Shown here: positions 33,783-42,839 of the stretch, one piece after another
Position numbering within the stretch: the first letter of the stretch is position 1
How the letters are laid out: the number at the start of each line of letters is the position of its first letter
Assembly: GCA_024998625.1 (NCBI GenBank)
Contig: JACOEL010000024.1
Coordinates: forward strand, 1-64,000
DNA: 64,000 nucleotides
Direction: 5' to 3'
Origin: Nitrospira sp.
GTDB taxonomy: Bacteria; Nitrospirota; Nitrospiria; Nitrospirales; Nitrospiraceae
The notes under the pieces: model-generated
Database searches by the model: none
What the model was told of the DNA's origin: nothing
What the model saw: the letters and a program-made list of their open reading frames with translations, nothing else
Translations under genes and position numbers: made by a program

Positions 33783-33983
33783 TTATCCCCCGTAGGTTTT
33801 CAGGATGTCGTAGGAGAGTCGGCACTCACTGCAGTAATCTCTTGAAAACCGCACTTGCGAGGGCTGCACGACATGTCGCGCCAGGTAACTGGGAAAATCG
33901 ACCCAGCTGTTTGTCCCCCAGGGCAAGGTTCCCTCATCGCGAACCCGGCGGCACAACTCACACATCGGTACCACTCGAACCAT
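33783..33983 (-). CDS. small Cys-pair (zinc-ribbon-like) protein
   Basis: A 66-residue protein with PMCELCRRVRDEGT near the start and RDYCSECRLSYDILKTYGG at the end, so two CxxC pairs about 45 residues apart. The layout matches the Cys-rich tail found at the C-termini of many sensor kinases (PICxxCKKIR ... CPxC), here as a separate gene. A zinc site is inferred. AAAAGGAG lies 7 bases before the ATG. It is downstream of a receiver-only protein and may pair with it in signalling. Confidence 0.75.
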   Translation of the reverse strand: MVRVVPMCELCRRVRDEGTLPWGTNSWVDFPSYLARHVVQPSQVRFSRDYCSECRLSYDILKTYGG

Positions 33984-34032
33984 CGTCGGTCTCCTTTTGC
34001 GCGAATCCGTCGCGTGGCCGGACAGCAGGCGG

Positions 34033-34464
34033 TCAGGTGTCTTTCGTGCGAACCACCCGCCTGTGAAGACCATCCGGACAGCAGACCCGTTCACCTTGCA
34101 GCACCCGGCCGAGATAATGTCCGAGATCGACCGTGAGATGCTTGACGAGATACCCCATGGCGCCTGCCTCGAACGCTGCCGTGACATAGACAGGGTCTTC
34201 ATGCGAGGAGAAAAACACGACCCTGCTGTTCGGCATCGTCTCATACAGCTGCCGGGCAGCCCCAAGCCCTTCGAGAAACGAGAGGGAAAAGTCCAGAACG
34301 ACCAACTCCGGTGCAAGAGTTTTTGCAGTCACGACAATGGCTTCCGCTTCGGTTTCGGAAGACACGACCTCGAATTGAGGTTCCAGCAAAATCTCCAGAA
34401 AGGCCAGCATAGCCCGCGAGGAATCGCCGATCAGGACACGTGGACGCGATATTTTCTTTCTCAT
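34033..34464 (-). CDS. receiver-only response regulator
   Basis: A 143-residue protein made of one receiver domain with no output domain. The acidic start is PRVLIGDSSRAML (one Asp where two acids are usual), the phosphate acceptor Asp is in LVVLDFSLSFLEGLGAARQL, the switch Ser is in VVFFSSHEDP and the Lys is in AMGYLVKHL. It would act by protein contact, perhaps as a phosphate relay. A GTG at 34479 is the alternative start. It lies 150 bases downstream of the NarL-type regulator on the same strand. Confidence 0.8.
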   Translation of the reverse strand: MRKKISRPRVLIGDSSRAMLAFLEILLEPQFEVVSSETEAEAIVVTAKTLAPELVVLDFSLSFLEGLGAARQLYETMPNSRVVFFSSHEDPVYVTAAFEAGAMGYLVKHLTVDLGHYLGRVLQGERVCCPDGLHRRVVRTKDT

Positions 34465-34617
34465 ATTCCTACGAGTCACTGCTTAGAAAATGGAGGCGTA
34501 TAGTAGGCAAGTGAAGGGAAAACCACACGCGTAACAACGCGGGTTACAACGGCTAAAAAATACCTGCGCTCAGACTAGTAATTCAAGGCCGAAGGAGAGG
34601 TAACGGTAGGAAGGCAC

Positions 34618-35262
34618 CTATGTCTGGCTGGTTAACCCCTGTGCCAAGGCATATTTGACGAGTTCGACGGTGGTATGAAGATTGAGCTGTTCCATGATCT
34701 GGCCTTTATGGAACTCAACGGTGCGCGGAGAGATTTTGAGGGTGCCGGCAATATCTTTTACTGTATGGCCTTCGGCCAGCAATTGCAGCACTTCACGCTG
34801 ACGCGTGGTCAGTTCCGGACCCGACGGCGCCCCGCCGTCGATCCCGCGCAACATGCTTTCCACCACATCCTTGGTCACCAGAGGGGTCACATAGAAGTTC
34901 CCGCTCCGCACAGCTCGTATCGCCTGCCCCAGCTCTTCGCCCACGCAGCGTTTGAGCAGGTAGGCGGAGGCGCCGGCCTCGAAGGCCGCCCGCACATAGG
35001 CCGGATCGGCATGCATCGTGATAAAGACCACTTTGACCTGGGGAAACTTGACCTTCAGGACACGGGCCGCATCGATCCCGTTCAGCACCGGCATCGAGAT
35101 GTCGAGAATCACGATATCCGGCTTCAACTCCGGAATAGCCTCCAGCAAGGCACGCCCGTCTCCGACGGTCCCAACCAGTTCACACTGGTCATCAAGCAGC
35201 CGCCGAAACCCTTCCAGCACCAGAGTGTGATCATCCGCCAGCAGCACGCGCGGCAGGGTCAT
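34618..35262 (-). CDS. NarL/FixJ-type response regulator
   Basis: A 214-residue DNA-binding regulator. The receiver domain (about 1-120) holds VLLADDHTLVLEGF, acceptor Asp in PDIVILDISMPVLNGIDAAR, VVFITMHADPAYV and SAYLLKRCVGEEL. A LuxR-type helix-turn-helix (about 145-210: LTTRQREVLQLLAEGHTVKD, LKISPRTVEFHKGQIMEQL) completes it. It is encoded directly after the histidine kinase with an ATGA overlap, so the two are a two-component pair. Target genes are not known. Confidence 0.93.
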   Translation of the reverse strand: MTLPRVLLADDHTLVLEGFRRLLDDQCELVGTVGDGRALLEAIPELKPDIVILDISMPVLNGIDAARVLKVKFPQVKVVFITMHADPAYVRAAFEAGASAYLLKRCVGEELGQAIRAVRSGNFYVTPLVTKDVVESMLRGIDGGAPSGPELTTRQREVLQLLAEGHTVKDIAGTLKISPRTVEFHKGQIMEQLNLHTTVELVKYALAQGLTSQT

Positions 35263-36401
35263 GTCGCCACCCGTGCTAACGGCACATACATCGACACCGT
35301 CGTTCCCCTCCCCGGATTGGATTCCACCTCGCAGGATCCCTGCACTGACAGCAGTCGCTCCCGCATGTTCAACAAGCCCAAGCCCCCTTCGGCTCTGTCA
35401 ACCGCCAGCTGATCGAACCCTCTGCCGTCGTCGCGCACCACCACGACCAGCCCCTCGTCTTCGACCGTCACCTCCACCTCCACCCGGGTGGCCTTGGCAT
35501 GTCGCGCAATATTCGACAGGCTTTCCTGGATCACCCGGTACACGGCAGTCGATGTGGTTTTGTCCAGCTGGTGATCGAGTGGTTGGTGCACGAACAGCGC
35601 CTTCACCCCTGTGCGGCTCGAAAAGTCATCGAGCAACCGTTGCAAGGCCGCTTTCAGTCCCAGATCGTCCAGGATAGAGGGATGAAATCGATACGCCATA
35701 AACCGCACATCGTCCGACAGTTCCTCCAGCCCCTTCAAGGCGTTGCGGAGACCCTCCTGAGCTTCTGCCGGAGCGGAACCGATCCGCCGGTCGACTGCCT
35801 GCAAATCCAACATCAGCAAGGCCAGCCGTTGATTGACGTCATCGTGCAAATCCTGGGCGATCCGTCGGCGCTCCTCTTCCTGGGCCGTGAGAATCCGACC
35901 GGTCAACGTATGCAGCTGCTCTTCGCTTCGCTCCAGGGCCAGACGGCTGGCGGCCAGGTCCGCCGTACGCGCCTCCACGCCTTGCTCAAGCCGTTCATTG
36001 ACTTCCTTCAGCAGTAACTCCGTGCGCCGTCGCTGATAGATAAACATGACCGGAGTCCAGATGCCGAACAGACTGAACAGGTGATTGCCCCACTCAAACC
36101 ATGCCGGAAGGCCCGGCACGCGGGGACTGAACGGTGCGGCCATGATGGTCAACAGGGAGCAGGTGATGGCTGTGACGATCGGCAGCCATCGGTAATGGCT
36201 GGCGGCGGACAGAAAGACAACGGCGCTGTACAACACCGCGTTCGCCACTCCGAGCGGTAACTGGAGATCCAGAATGAAAAAGAGACAAGCCAGCAGGCCC
36301 GCCGCCCCAACCATGAGACGCTGTCGGCGATGCGGCGGGTCATCGGCCGAGTGCCTGTTCGCTTCCCCCGTCTCCTCCTGCCTGGCGCTGAAGGGTCCCA
36401 T
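35259..36401 (-). CDS. NarX-type sensor histidine kinase
   Basis: A 380-residue membrane kinase. Four hydrophobic helices (about residues 30-130) form the sensor with no large periplasmic loop. A coiled-coil stretch (LLKEVNERLEQGVEARTADL) leads to the HisKA_3 box RRRIAQDLHDDVNQRLALL and the ATPase domain (VIQESLSNIARHAKATRVEV, VVVRDDGRGFD, GLGLLNMRERL). It autophosphorylates on the His of LHDD and passes phosphate to the coupled NarL-type regulator. The signal is unknown; a membrane or redox cue is likely. Confidence 0.92.
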   Translation of the reverse strand: MGPFSARQEETGEANRHSADDPPHRRQRLMVGAAGLLACLFFILDLQLPLGVANAVLYSAVVFLSAASHYRWLPIVTAITCSLLTIMAAPFSPRVPGLPAWFEWGNHLFSLFGIWTPVMFIYQRRRTELLLKEVNERLEQGVEARTADLAASRLALERSEEQLHTLTGRILTAQEEERRRIAQDLHDDVNQRLALLMLDLQAVDRRIGSAPAEAQEGLRNALKGLEELSDDVRFMAYRFHPSILDDLGLKAALQRLLDDFSSRTGVKALFVHQPLDHQLDKTTSTAVYRVIQESLSNIARHAKATRVEVEVTVEDEGLVVVVRDDGRGFDQLAVDRAEGGLGLLNMRERLLSVQGSCEVESNPGRGTTVSMYVPLARVAT

Positions 36402-36490
36402 AGGGGCGGGATCTTAGCATGTGTTGCTCGCCGGAGACCAGAACCAGAATAAGCCGGAATCGGCCGCAGCAATCCGATCAGCCGTTCAGG

Positions 36491-36505
36491 TATGATGCGC
36501 CGATG
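36491..36505 (+). promoter_or_regulatory. possible leaderless start: TATGAT six bases before ATG
   Basis: TATGAT at 36491-36496 matches five of six -10 bases and ends 6 bases before the ATG at 36503, so a transcript starting there would have no leader. No clear -35 element was found at 16-18 bases upstream, and no ribosome site precedes the ATG. Confidence 0.35.
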
Positions 36506-37321
36506 ACCATTCCACGCTCTCTCGTCATTCTGGGATCCGGGTATACCGGCCGCTGGATTTATAAGTTGGCCGTGCAACAATCCTTGCCCATCCTGGCCAG
36601 CAGCCGTCAGCCCGATCGCCATTTGAGTGAGGTCGAGCCGTCAAGGCGCATTCGATTCGACCTGGCGGAGCCGAGCACCTGGTCCGGACTTCCTCCCGAC
36701 GCAGACCTGATCTGGACATTTCCCGCCACGCCGCTCGAACAGGTCCAGGCATTTGCCCGACACTCTTGCCGCCCTCCGGGAAGGTTGGTGGTGCTGGGCA
36801 GCACCTCTGCGTATGACCGGGAAGGCGGCCCCGTGGATGACCTTCCTCCTTGGATCGACGAAGCCCATCCCATCAATATCGACCGTCCGCGCGTGCAGGG
36901 CGAGGAATACCTGCGTACGCATCACGGAGCGATCATTCTACGCGTCGCCGGCATCTACGGCCCGAATCGAAACCCCGTGGAATGGATCCGGCAAGGGCGT
37001 GTCGGTCCGACGAACAAGTTCGTCAACCTCATCCACGTCGAAGATCTGGCGCACCTCTGTCTCCTGGCACTGCAACGCGGACAGGCCGGAGAGACTTACA
37101 ATGTAAGCGATGGGCACCCGCGCCGTTGGGCCGATATTTGCGCAGAAGTCTCCGGTAGGTGGGGGGTGGTGAGTGCTCGACAGGCGGATCGCCGCGAGTC
37201 CGGCAAACGTATCCGGAATCACAAGATCCTGACACACGTGGGTTATACGCTCCGACACCCGGAATTCTATGACGCACTTCAGTGGATCGAAGCGCACAAA
37301 CAGCCCCCGATCAGGCTGTGA
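36503..37321 (+). CDS. NAD-dependent epimerase/reductase-like SDR protein
   Basis: A 272-residue Rossmann-fold protein of the extended SDR (YeeZ-like) kind. The cofactor motif is VILGSGYTGRWIYKLA, followed by LVVLGSTSAYDREGG, a possible catalytic Tyr/Lys region near VQGEEYLRTHHGAIILRVAG, and IYGPNRNPVEWI. The classical YxxxK is not clear, so the reaction is uncertain (epimerase, dehydratase or oxidoreductase). No ribosome site is visible, in line with a possible leaderless transcript. Confidence 0.75.
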   Translation: MTIPRSLVILGSGYTGRWIYKLAVQQSLPILASSRQPDRHLSEVEPSRRIRFDLAEPSTWSGLPPDADLIWTFPATPLEQVQAFARHSCRPPGRLVVLGSTSAYDREGGPVDDLPPWIDEAHPINIDRPRVQGEEYLRTHHGAIILRVAGIYGPNRNPVEWIRQGRVGPTNKFVNLIHVEDLAHLCLLALQRGQAGETYNVSDGHPRRWADICAEVSGRWGVVSARQADRRESGKRIRNHKILTHVGYTLRHPEFYDALQWIEAHKQPPIRL

Positions 37322-37340
37322 AGCCTCGGACGTCCGGTGC

Positions 37341-38834
37341 TCACGCCCGTAACAGGGCCATCACGCTCAAACAGACCAGCAGATTATTGATGGCATGCCC
37401 GATCATCCCGGGCCAGAGGCTGCCGGTCCGTTCATAGGCCCAGGCCCAAATCAACCCACTCCAGAACACGCTGAGGAAGCCGATCAACCCATACCCATGG
37501 GCGATCGCAAACAACGCCGCACTCAGCATGGCGGCCACGCCCCACTGAAACCGACGACGGAACACACCGAACAACAAGCCGCGGAAGGCCAGTTCCTCAA
37601 AGACGGGCGCAAAGAAGACATATTCCATCAGGCTCACCATGAGGGTCGGCGACGATCCCCACACGAGATCCGCATCGAACCACTCGGTCCAGTGACTGAT
37701 CAACTTCAACGGTTCCGCAATCCTGCCCAGTACCCATTCGCCCACGAGCCCCGCTGCGACGACCGCCAGCACCGCCAACCCCAATTGCCCCAGATGGCGC
37801 GGTTCGATGCGCAACCCGAATCCGCGCCAGAACGTCTGCCGCTGGGGCCGGAGCAGATGGTAGTAGGCCAAGGCCAACAGAGGAAGGTTCGACAGCGGCA
37901 CCGCGACGACTCGCAACGAGGGATAATCACCGGCGATATAAAGAAACGCCACGGTCAACAGGGCGCCCACCGCCCCCCCACGCAGGAGCACCCCCGCGCC
38001 CAATCGGCCGGCCCAGAGGGGCGGAAGCTCCGCGGACCCCACGCGAAACATCGCCGTGCCTCGCCCCCGCCGAACCCACAACACCAGCACGAGCAGACCC
38101 ACGATCATGAGCGTCAATTCGAGTGAGGCAAACGCCCGGAAGCGCCACAACAATGGTTCCACCCGCTGCTGCGACGAGGTCTCAATCGTCACCAGCAAGG
38201 GCCGATCTCCTGCTCGTTCGGCGATTCGAGTGGCCAGGCGGCTGTAGAACCACCCTGAAACGGACTGCTCCGCCAGATAGGCCTGCAACTCGAAGCCCGA
38301 AGCGGGAGGCACGCGAGGCTCCACGTATCCCGCTTGCAGAAGCCTGGTAAAGGTCGGGTACGGTTCACCCTGCCGAACCCATCGAGCCATTTTCTGTTGC
38401 ACATCGGGAAGGTGTCCCGACTCGGCCTCCAGGATCGCCAGGTGCAAATCGACAGAGGGGTCGGACGATTCTTCAGCGAGTTCGCGATACCATTCAATCG
38501 CCTGTTCCCGGTCGTTCGCGTCACTGCCCATCGTGGCTTCATAGAGAAACTGTTCCCAGACCGGCAGAGTCTTGAGTCCGTCTTCTTGATCCATCAAACG
38601 CCCGACCATGTGACTGAGCGCTCGCTCGGCATCCGGCACTCGCTCCACACGCGGCACATCGAACGATAACCAGGCGACCACCGCAATTGACGCACTGAGA
38701 ACGATCGCCGACAACCAGGTGATGGCACGGGAGAAGCCGGGATCGTAGGCATGTGGTGGAGGAGGCGCCCCGACGCAGGGCAACGGAGATGCGGGCGGAT
38801 GCGATGTCAGGCCGGTTGATTCGTCTGCGTCCAC
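37341..38834 (-). CDS. CPBP (CAAX-type) intramembrane protease
   Basis: A 497-residue membrane protein. One helix at about 45-65 is followed by a soluble region (about 70-220) with TPR-like helices (FLYEATMGSDANDREQAIEW, VDLHLAILEAESGHLP), and the C-terminal half has about eight helices. The CPBP core shows EE in FEELAFRGLLFGVFRR, a His in FAIAHGYGLIGF and a last His in GMIGHAINNLL, so the metal and catalytic residues of this family (Abi/Rce1-like) are present. GTG at 38834 is chosen for GGAGG four bases upstream. Confidence 0.85.
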   Translation of the reverse strand: MDADESTGLTSHPPASPLPCVGAPPPPHAYDPGFSRAITWLSAIVLSASIAVVAWLSFDVPRVERVPDAERALSHMVGRLMDQEDGLKTLPVWEQFLYEATMGSDANDREQAIEWYRELAEESSDPSVDLHLAILEAESGHLPDVQQKMARWVRQGEPYPTFTRLLQAGYVEPRVPPASGFELQAYLAEQSVSGWFYSRLATRIAERAGDRPLLVTIETSSQQRVEPLLWRFRAFASLELTLMIVGLLVLVLWVRRGRGTAMFRVGSAELPPLWAGRLGAGVLLRGGAVGALLTVAFLYIAGDYPSLRVVAVPLSNLPLLALAYYHLLRPQRQTFWRGFGLRIEPRHLGQLGLAVLAVVAAGLVGEWVLGRIAEPLKLISHWTEWFDADLVWGSSPTLMVSLMEYVFFAPVFEELAFRGLLFGVFRRRFQWGVAAMLSAALFAIAHGYGLIGFLSVFWSGLIWAWAYERTGSLWPGMIGHAINNLLVCLSVMALLRA

Positions 38835-39045
38835 AGGTCCTCCGAGGCGGTGATTGGCGCCGGAGTATACCACCGGCTTTCAAGAGGCGAAACTGGCGCG
38901 GGGCAGTGAAGATCGCAGGCGGGAACTGCCGATAATCCCATGGCTGAATCCCCTTCGGTTTCGTTATACTAGGCCCCTCTGAGTGACAGGCCGTGAACCA
39001 CACGGTGATTCCTCCCAGGACCAACAACGACGACCAGCCCCAGCG

Positions 39046-40263
39046 ATGACTACGGACTCCCGGTATCAGGACTTTGTTCCGCCGCATCGCCTGCTCATGG
39101 GTCCGGGCCCGAGTATGGTCCATCCCCGGGTGTTGCAGGCCCTTGGTCAGCCGCTGCTCGGCCATCTCGACCCGGTCTTTCTCGCTCTGATGAACGAGAT
39201 TCAAACCTTGCTCCGTGCCACCTTCCGCACAAGAAACGAGTTTACGATTGCCTTGTCCGGAACCGGATCGGCAGGCATGGAAGCGGTGATCGCCAATCTT
39301 ATCGAGCCCGGCGATCGTGCGATCGTGGGAGTCAACGGCGTGTTCGGCACCAGGCTGGCGACCATGATCGAACGAAGCGGCGGCATCGCGCTTCGCATCG
39401 AAGCGCCCTGGGGGACGACGATTCCCATAGAGGCGCTGGAACAGGAACTGGCGCGGTCTGCTCCAGTCAAAGCCGTGGTCCTGGTCCATGCGGAAACTTC
39501 AACCGGCGCATGCCAGCCTCTTGAGGACGTGGGGGCACTGTGCCACGCACACGATGCGTTGTTTATCGTCGACGCCGTCACCTCCCTGGGAGGCGTCCCA
39601 GTCGAGGTCGATACCTGGGGAATCGACGCCTGCTACAGCGGCACTCAGAAGTGCCTGAGCTGTCCCCCCGGCCTGGCCCCGCTCACCGTCAGCCCGCGAG
39701 GCATGGGCGCCATCCAGCAGCGACGTGCTCCCTGCCACAGCTGGTACCTTGATCTGTCGCTCATCGCCGACTATTGGGACGACCACAGCCGTGCCTATCA
39801 CCACACCGCCCCGATCTCGATGCTGTACGGGCTTCGGGAAGCCCTGCGGCTGGTGCACGAGGAGGGGCTCCCGGCGCGTGCCGCGCGACATCAATTGAAC
39901 AGCGAGGCGTTGATGGCCGGACTGCAGGCCCTGGGCCTGAGTCCCCTACCTCCGCCGGACCATCGACTCCCGATGCTCAATTGTGTCACGCTACCGGATG
40001 GAATCGACGAGGCGATGATGAGGACGCAACTGCTGCAACAGTACGACATCGAAATCGGCGGCGGACTGGGACCGTTACGGGGGCGGGTCTGGCGCATCGG
40101 CCTCATGGGCGAATCATGCCGACAGACGCACGTGCTGACGCTGCTCAACGCCCTGGAAGAAATCTTCGCAGGCCAGGGACGTCCGGCGCAGCCGGGTCAC
40201 GCCGTCCAGGCAGCGGTAGAAACCTATACCCATTCACTAGGATCGGCGAGGAGGGGCGCATGA
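39046..40263 (+). CDS. class V aminotransferase (alanine/serine-glyoxylate type)
   Basis: A 405-residue PLP enzyme. Markers are LLMGPGPSMVHPRVLQALGQ near the N-terminus, ALSGTGSAGMEAVIANL, LVHAETSTGACQPLEDVG, an Asp in ALFIVDAVTSLGGVPVEVD and the PLP Lys in CYSGTQKCLSCPPGLAP (near residue 202). It is closest to alanine-glyoxylate or serine-glyoxylate aminotransferases, which move amino groups between small acids. The stop overlaps the ATG of the next gene, a heme-binding sensor, and a third gene overlaps that, so this is a three-gene operon. Confidence 0.88.
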   Translation: MTTDSRYQDFVPPHRLLMGPGPSMVHPRVLQALGQPLLGHLDPVFLALMNEIQTLLRATFRTRNEFTIALSGTGSAGMEAVIANLIEPGDRAIVGVNGVFGTRLATMIERSGGIALRIEAPWGTTIPIEALEQELARSAPVKAVVLVHAETSTGACQPLEDVGALCHAHDALFIVDAVTSLGGVPVEVDTWGIDACYSGTQKCLSCPPGLAPLTVSPRGMGAIQQRRAPCHSWYLDLSLIADYWDDHSRAYHHTAPISMLYGLREALRLVHEEGLPARAARHQLNSEALMAGLQALGLSPLPPPDHRLPMLNCVTLPDGIDEAMMRTQLLQQYDIEIGGGLGPLRGRVWRIGLMGESCRQTHVLTLLNALEEIFAGQGRPAQPGHAVQAAVETYTHSLGSARRGA

Positions 40264-40862
40264 GTCGAAACGGGTTATGGATCGTGGCGGCAGGAGTGGC
40301 CGGCTTCGTGGCAGCCATCACCTACTGGATCATCGCCCTCGCGGTCGCAGAATCACACAAGGCGGAGATGGTCCCCCCCGAGCGTGTGACCGGCTTCATT
40401 CATGCGGTCATCGACGCGAATCGCGCCAACTACACCCAGAACGTCGTGGACAAGCTCCATAATCAGGGCGTCGTGGAAGCACTCGAACATTGGAAAGAAG
40501 AGAAGGGCCTCCCGCTCCCGGCCCAATTCCTCCTCGAATCCGGACGTCTGGTGGCGCAAAAGGATATGAAACTCAGTTTCCGGCTGGCCAGTCTCACTCC
40601 GATTTATGTGTGGAACGGACCGAACAGCGAGTTTGAGCGACGCGGACTCGAGGTCGTGATGAAAACGCCAGAGAAGCCCTTCACCGGATACTACCAACAG
40701 GCGGGCGTCCGCTACTTCCAAGGCATCTACGCAGACCGGGCGGTGTCCGAAAGCTGTGTGACCTGCCACAATGCCCACGTAAACAGTCCGCGACGGGACT
40801 ACAAACTCAACGACATCATGGGCGGCGTCATCGTCACCATTCCGATCAGTGAGGCGCCATGA
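40260..40862 (+). CDS. Tll0287-like (DUF3365) heme-binding sensor protein
   Basis: A 200-residue membrane-anchored protein. A helix at about 7-29 (LWIVAAGVAGFVAAITYWII) is followed by a PAS-like domain of the DUF3365/Tll0287 family with a c-type heme motif SCVTCHNAH (Cys near residue 166). Text in LTPIYVWNGPNSEF and VRYFQGIYADRAV matches the family. Heme would sit in the periplasm and could sense redox or gas. GAGGAGG precedes the ATG, which overlaps the aminotransferase stop. Confidence 0.88.
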   Translation: MSRNGLWIVAAGVAGFVAAITYWIIALAVAESHKAEMVPPERVTGFIHAVIDANRANYTQNVVDKLHNQGVVEALEHWKEEKGLPLPAQFLLESGRLVAQKDMKLSFRLASLTPIYVWNGPNSEFERRGLEVVMKTPEKPFTGYYQQAGVRYFQGIYADRAVSESCVTCHNAHVNSPRRDYKLNDIMGGVIVTIPISEAP

Positions 40863-42067
40863 CCATCGCTATCCGCCACATCCGCATTCTGGACGGTCTC
40901 GGTCACCGGATTGAGCGAGGCACTCTCCTCATCGAAGGTACCCGCATCCAGGCCGTCGGACAAGAACAGGACGTTCGGCTTCCCAAGGGCGCGGAACGAA
41001 TCGACGGCCGCGGCCTGACCGTCCTTCCCGGACTGATCGATTGCCACGTCCACTTTTGCTTGGGAGCGGAGGCGGATGTCGTGGCTGCAGTGGAGGGAGA
41101 ATCCTCATCCATCACACTGCTCAAAGCCGCCGAGCTGGCGCGCCGCACCATCCATGCCGGGTTCACCACCGTCCGGGATGTGGGATTCCGGGACCATGCG
41201 GTGTTCGCCCTGAAACAGGCCATCGAGTCCGGACTGACGCCGGGACCCAGGATTCTCGCCGCCGGTCTCGCGATCTGCATGCCCGGCGGACATGCGCGCT
41301 TCATCGGGCGCGAAGCCGACGGGGTCGAGGCCGTCCGGGCCGCCGTCTTGGATCAACTCAATGCCGGCGCCGAAGTTATCAAAGTCATTGCCTCCGGCGG
41401 CGTGCTGACCCCCGGCACCTCCCCGGACGAAGCGCAGATGACCGTGGCGGAACTGTCCGCTGCCGTCGAGGTGGCCGTCGCCCACGGGCGACATGTGGCC
41501 GCCCATGCCCACGGCGCAACCGGGATGAAGAATGCGCTCCGCGCGGGAGTCCACTCCATCGAACATGCCACCCTCATGGACGGCGACGCGGCGGAGATGA
41601 TGGCCCAACGCCACGTCTACATGGTACCTACGCTGTCGGCCCTCGCCACCACAGCGGCCTGCCCGACCGGCTGTGGCATTCCCGATAGCGCACGCTCCAA
41701 GGCGAGAAACATGGTGCAGCAGCACGAAAGAAGTTTCCGCGCCGCCCTGCGCCGGGGTGTTCCGATCGCCATGGGCACGGATGCCGGAACGCCGTTCAAC
41801 TATCACGGGGACAATGCTCAGGAATTGGAACGGATGGTCGCGCTGGGCATGACGCCGATGGAAGCGATCATGACCAGCACCTCCGCCGCCGCACGGTTAT
41901 TGGGCCTGACTCAGGACATCGGATCCATCGCGGCGGGAAAACAGGCGGACTTGCTGGTCGTGGAAGGCAATCCTCTCAGAAACATCGGAGTACTGCTGAA
42001 ACGGGAGCGGATTGCGGGGGTGATGCAACGCGGTCGATTCGTGGCGGGTCCGCTCTCCGAAGCGTGA
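40859..42067 (+). CDS. amidohydrolase (imidazolonepropionase/prolidase-like)
   Basis: A 402-residue TIM-barrel amidohydrolase. Metal ligands appear as HxH in LPGLIDCHVHFCLG, Lys in AEVIKVIASGGVLTPG, His in HVAAHAHGATGM, His in HSIEHATLMDGD and Asp in IAMGTDAGTPF. The C-terminus returns to the beta-sandwich with IAAGKQADLLVVEGNPL. It resembles imidazolonepropionase- or Xaa-Pro-dipeptidase-like members; the substrate is unknown. It overlaps the heme-sensor gene by ATGA, which links it to aminotransferase and redox sensing in one operon. Confidence 0.88.
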   Translation: MTIAIRHIRILDGLGHRIERGTLLIEGTRIQAVGQEQDVRLPKGAERIDGRGLTVLPGLIDCHVHFCLGAEADVVAAVEGESSSITLLKAAELARRTIHAGFTTVRDVGFRDHAVFALKQAIESGLTPGPRILAAGLAICMPGGHARFIGREADGVEAVRAAVLDQLNAGAEVIKVIASGGVLTPGTSPDEAQMTVAELSAAVEVAVAHGRHVAAHAHGATGMKNALRAGVHSIEHATLMDGDAAEMMAQRHVYMVPTLSALATTAACPTGCGIPDSARSKARNMVQQHERSFRAALRRGVPIAMGTDAGTPFNYHGDNAQELERMVALGMTPMEAIMTSTSAAARLLGLTQDIGSIAAGKQADLLVVEGNPLRNIGVLLKRERIAGVMQRGRFVAGPLSEA

Positions 42068-42075
42068 CGCGTCAC
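42064..42075. repeat. 12-base perfect palindrome
   Basis: GTGACGCGTCAC (42064-42075) is a perfect palindrome spanning the stop of the amidohydrolase gene. It could be a protein-binding site, or part of the TGACG-type low-complexity DNA found elsewhere in the window. Confidence 0.3.
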
Positions 42076-42092
42076 ACAACGGACGTGGGTCG

Positions 42093-42731
42093 TTACCGTC
42101 TTTCATACAGTAACTCCAAAGCCGTCGCGAAGCCGTTGATCCGGCCCCTGCGGAACATCTCCTCTAACCGACCGCGAAGCGCACGAATCCCCCCTTCGTC
42201 GCCCCTCGCGACCACCGCCTGCGACACCATCATCTGCACCGCGACCTCAAGCAAGCGCTGTTTCCGTTGCTCCATGTCAGGAGTCACGAACTCATCCAGG
42301 ACTTCCGCCCCGCGCGCTTCCACGATGGACTCCTTGAAGCTGTCATACCCCTGATGCGCCACTGTCCGTTCACGAACGAGGGCCAGTTCCGATTTTATCC
42401 GTGGCACCATCTTCATCAGGACGGCGAAGACTTCCTTCCGCCCTTCGTCAAAGAGCTTTTTCTCCATCTCCTCAAGGATCAGGGACGGGTCCACCGTCTC
42501 GGCCCGCACCTCTTCTCCCCAATGCAGACGATCGTAGGTTCTCCGGCTCTCGGGATCACCCAGGACCTCATAGGCGGAGTTGATCTCGCGGATCTTTTCC
42601 TCTGCCTGCTTGTTGTGGGGATTGCGGTCGGGATGGTGCTCGAAAACGAGCTTCCGGTAGGCTTTTTTGATGTCGTCGTCGGAAATGTCGCGCGACACAC
42701 CGAGGACACGATAATAATCCACGCGAGGCAT
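42093..42731 (-). CDS. J-domain (DnaJ-like) protein
   Basis: A 212-residue co-chaperone. The first 65 residues are a J domain: [20 protein letters not shown], then [17 protein letters not shown] with the HPD motif that stimulates Hsp70 ATPase. The rest is alpha-helical ([40 protein letters not shown]) with no zinc or C-terminal DnaJ domains. It would guide DnaK to a specific client. No dnaK gene is nearby. The start at 42731 gives a J domain right at the N-terminus. Confidence 0.88.
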   Translation of the reverse strand: MPRVDYYRVLGVSRDISDDDIKKAYRKLVFEHHPDRNPHNKQAEEKIREINSAYEVLGDPESRRTYDRLHWGEEVRAETVDPSLILEEMEKKLFDEGRKEVFAVLMKMVPRIKSELALVRERTVAHQGYDSFKESIVEARGAEVLDEFVTPDMEQRKQRLLEVAVQMMVSQAVVARGDEGGIRALRGRLEEMFRRGRINGFATALELLYERR

Positions 42732-42771
42732 ACAGGCCCAGACTATACCATGCCGCGTCGCCGGCTTCACC

Positions 42772-42800
42772 TTGACAGCGTCGGGTCGCCCCCGTAGCCT
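42772..42800 (+). promoter_or_regulatory. possible promoter of the MFS-pxpBAC operon
   Basis: A perfect -35 TTGACA (42772-42777), a 17-base spacer and a weak -10 TAGCCT (42795-42800), 40 bases before the MFS gene start. The -10 has only a few consensus bases, so the call is tentative. Confidence 0.35.
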
Positions 42801-42839
42801 GGCGCGGAGTCGGTCTGTTCGCAGGGGAAGGAGTTCGGC

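Noticed and set aside
37395-38126. 243-codon plus-strand frame opposite the CPBP gene
   Set aside because: Antisense to conserved protease motifs; rich in Gln, Pro, Arg and His without any family sign.
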